Below, one piece after another: positions 6,642 through 7,443 of a stretch of 7,443 bases of DNA. Each line of letters begins with the position of its first letter. Positions within the stretch are counted from its first letter, which is position 1. Source of the DNA: an uncultured Muribaculaceae bacterium (GTDB taxonomy: Bacteria; Bacteroidota; Bacteroidia; Bacteroidales; Muribaculaceae); the NCBI GenBank assembly GCA_910586175.1, contig CAJUIJ010000125.1, positions 1 to 7,443 on the forward strand, read 5' to 3'. Under the pieces are notes generated by a model. It was not told the origin of the DNA. It saw only the letters and a program-made list of their open reading frames with translations, and ran no database searches. The position numbers were made by a program, and so were the translations under genes.

Positions 6642-6677
6642 GTCCGTCTCCATAGGCAAAATTTTATTAGACGGACT
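6641..6677 (+). promoter_or_regulatory. Leader hairpin at the 5' end of the UDG-family transcript
   Basis: AGTCCGTCT (6641-6649) is perfectly complementary to AGACGGACT (6669-6677), with a 19-base AT-rich loop. It begins within a few bases of the predicted transcription start and ends 14 bases before the ATG at 6692. Such 5'-terminal stems often protect mRNA. It could also be a DNA-binding site or part of a control structure. No terminator-like T-tract follows, so attenuation is less likely. Confidence 0.5.
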
Positions 6678-6691
6678 CCTACACAAATCAA

Positions 6692-7270
6692 ATGATGATG
6701 AATAATGATGATGTAGTTACGGAGCGACACCCTTTTGAGCCTTGGGTGCCTGATGATGCGAAGGTGCTGATCATGGGTACATTCCCTCCGCAGCCAAAGC
6801 GTTGGTCCATGGAGTTTTATTATCCTAACCGCACCAACGACTTCTGGTATATGATGGGGTTGATTTATTATGGCGACCGCAATGCACTTCTTTTGCCCGG
6901 CACAAAAGATTTTGACTTACCCCGCATCAAAGAGCTTCTTAACCGTGAGGGCATCGCGCTTCATGACACGGGACGGCTCATCAGGCGGCTTGCCGGCAAT
7001 GCGTCAGATAAGTTTCTCGAGATAGTGGAACCGGTAGACCTTGAGGCGTTGCTTGCACGCATGCCACATCTACGCGCCATAGCCACCACCGGCGAGAAGG
7101 CAGCGGGGGTACTTGCTTTGTTGACCGGCACTGAAGCCCCCAAGATGGGAGAGAAAGTGAGATGGGAGGAACGAGGCATAGACCTATGGCGCATGCCCAG
7201 CACCAGCCGCGCCTATCCCCTCGCCCTCGACAAAAAGGCAGCTTACTACCGCCGGATTCTTGATAAATAA
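6692..7270 (+). CDS. Uracil-DNA glycosylase superfamily protein (HDG/Mug-like)
   Basis: This 192-residue protein resembles small UDG-fold enzymes that excise deaminated bases (uracil, hypoxanthine) to begin base excision repair. Motif 1 is VLIMGTFPP (25-33), followed by FYYPNRTNDFWYMMG (42-56), the layout of the hypoxanthine-DNA glycosylase branch. There the catalytic Asn lies in an NxFW context, here N49 in TNDFW. GIALHDTGR (87-95) resembles the core segment after the active site, IATTGEKAAG (130-139) the central strand and loop, and MPSTSRAYP (168-176) the C-terminal DNA-intercalating motif. Motif 1 has Phe where Mug has its catalytic Asn and lacks the Asp/Glu of family 1 and 4 enzymes, so catalysis must differ or be weak. 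Three consecutive in-frame ATGs (6692, 6695, 6698) make the exact start uncertain by two residues. It is transcribed divergently from smpB from its own promoter. The fold is fairly sure; the substrate is not. Confidence 0.78.
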   Translation: MMMNNDDVVTERHPFEPWVPDDAKVLIMGTFPPQPKRWSMEFYYPNRTNDFWYMMGLIYYGDRNALLLPGTKDFDLPRIKELLNREGIALHDTGRLIRRLAGNASDKFLEIVEPVDLEALLARMPHLRAIATTGEKAAGVLALLTGTEAPKMGEKVRWEERGIDLWRMPSTSRAYPLALDKKAAYYRRILDK

Positions 7271-7278
7271 TCCGGCGG
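7249..7278 (+). terminator. GC-rich hairpin spanning the UDG-family stop codon
   Basis: CCGCCGGATT (7249-7258) and AATCCGGCGG (7269-7278) are perfect 10-base reverse complements with a 10-base loop. The stop codon TAA (7268-7270) lies at the loop/arm junction. No T-run follows (next bases are ACAAGGATGC), so intrinsic termination is uncertain. A role in 3'-end protection is possible. Confidence 0.5.
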
Positions 7279-7427
7279 ACAAGGATGCTATCCCGGCTAC
7301 CGCCATGTTGCGTGAGAAGGGAGCTATACTTACCATGTGCCATACTTGCTATGTTATGCAACATGAATCATTTGTAATATCATGATTTTTTGGGGCAGCA
7401 CCAAACTTCCGTGGATAAACCATAGGC
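7271..7427. other. Intergenic stretch with no convincing gene
   Basis: I see only short overlapping ORFs here (for example 7285-7377 and 7305-7385), with no family resemblance. ATGTT-N4-AACAT (7351-7364) is a small inverted repeat. No good TAnnTTTG promoter is present for the ORF at 7428; ATCATTTG at 7367-7374 is the nearest approach. Confidence 0.4.
7366..7391 (+). terminator. Weak AT-rich stem followed by a T-run
   Basis: AATCAT (7366-7371) pairs with ATGATT (7382-7387) across a 10-base loop, and T continues to 7391, making six T in a row from 7386. The layout is that of an intrinsic terminator about 95 bases after the UDG-family stop, but the stem is short and AT-rich. Confidence 0.25.
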
Positions 7428-7443
7428 ATGAGTAATAAAAAGG
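7428..7443 (+). CDS. Possible start of a further gene, cut by the window end
   Basis: ATG at 7428 opens a frame reading MSNKK before the sequence ends. The polar, Lys-rich start is typical of a cytoplasmic protein N-terminus, but five codons cannot establish a gene or function. There is no clear ribosome binding site, and the promoter evidence upstream is poor. Confidence 0.3.

Noticed and set aside
6692..6715. ATGATG-rich start of the UDG-family gene as a tandem repeat or phase-variable tract
   Set aside because: It is only a few imperfect trinucleotide copies that code for MMMNNDD. The tract is too short, and a 3-base unit would not shift the frame.
6981..7364. 127-codon leftward ORF opposite the UDG-family gene
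   Set aside because: It overlaps a gene with clear motifs on the other strand, and its sequence is rich in Trp, Cys and Arg runs that look like antisense translation.
7285..7385. Two overlapping small ORFs (7285-7377 and 7305-7385) after the UDG-family gene
   Set aside because: They are 30 and 26 codons long, lie in different frames, have no promoter or recognisable sequence, and end at the AT-rich stem.

Overview
The window looks like chromosomal DNA of a member of the Bacteroidota, most likely Bacteroidales (a gut-type Bacteroides or Muribaculaceae relative). Two things point there. Upstream regions carry the Bacteroidota-type -7 element TAnnTTTG instead of an E. coli-type -10, and gene starts lack clear Shine-Dalgarno sequences. 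The proteins also read like Bacteroidales versions of their families. This is inference from style, not a taxonomic search.

Bases 1-285 are a long upstream region with a TAATTTTG promoter element, an inverted repeat overlapping it, a possible 37-codon leader ORF and a strong hairpin just before the first gene. Bases 286-4248 (+) form a compact three-gene drug-efflux operon: a TolC-type outer-membrane channel, an EmrA/HlyD-type periplasmic adaptor and a 14-helix EmrB/DHA2-like MFS pump. The first pair overlap by 4 bases (ATGA) and the second pair are 1 base apart, so the three are probably co-translated and together span both membranes. No regulator gene is in view.

Bases 4249-4333 separate convergent genes and hold a perfect inverted repeat with 24-base arms and a 2-base centre, probably a bidirectional terminator. 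Bases 4334-6561 (-) hold smpB followed by an RlhA/YdcP-like U32 family protein, again with an ATGA overlap. Both act on the ribosome: SmpB in tmRNA-mediated rescue, RlhA in 23S rRNA hydroxylation. The smpB promoter element lies almost on the start codon, so the mRNA may be leaderless.

Bases 6562-6691 are a dense divergent control region. It has a good TTTG-N20-TATATTTG promoter for the rightward gene. That -7 box sits inside a symmetric operator-like repeat, and a 9-bp hairpin follows at the start of the transcript. The rightward gene (6692-7270) is a small uracil-DNA-glycosylase-superfamily protein, closest by motif memory to the hypoxanthine-DNA glycosylase branch. A GC-rich hairpin spans its stop codon. 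Bases 7271-7427 have no convincing gene. A new ORF beginning MSNKK may start at 7428 and run off the window.

I see no CRISPR array, mobile element, tRNA or rRNA. The coding genes are known families. The less ordinary material is the regulatory DNA: a possible leader-ORF/hairpin control of the efflux operon, two promoter-overlapping inverted repeats, and the very long intergenic palindrome.
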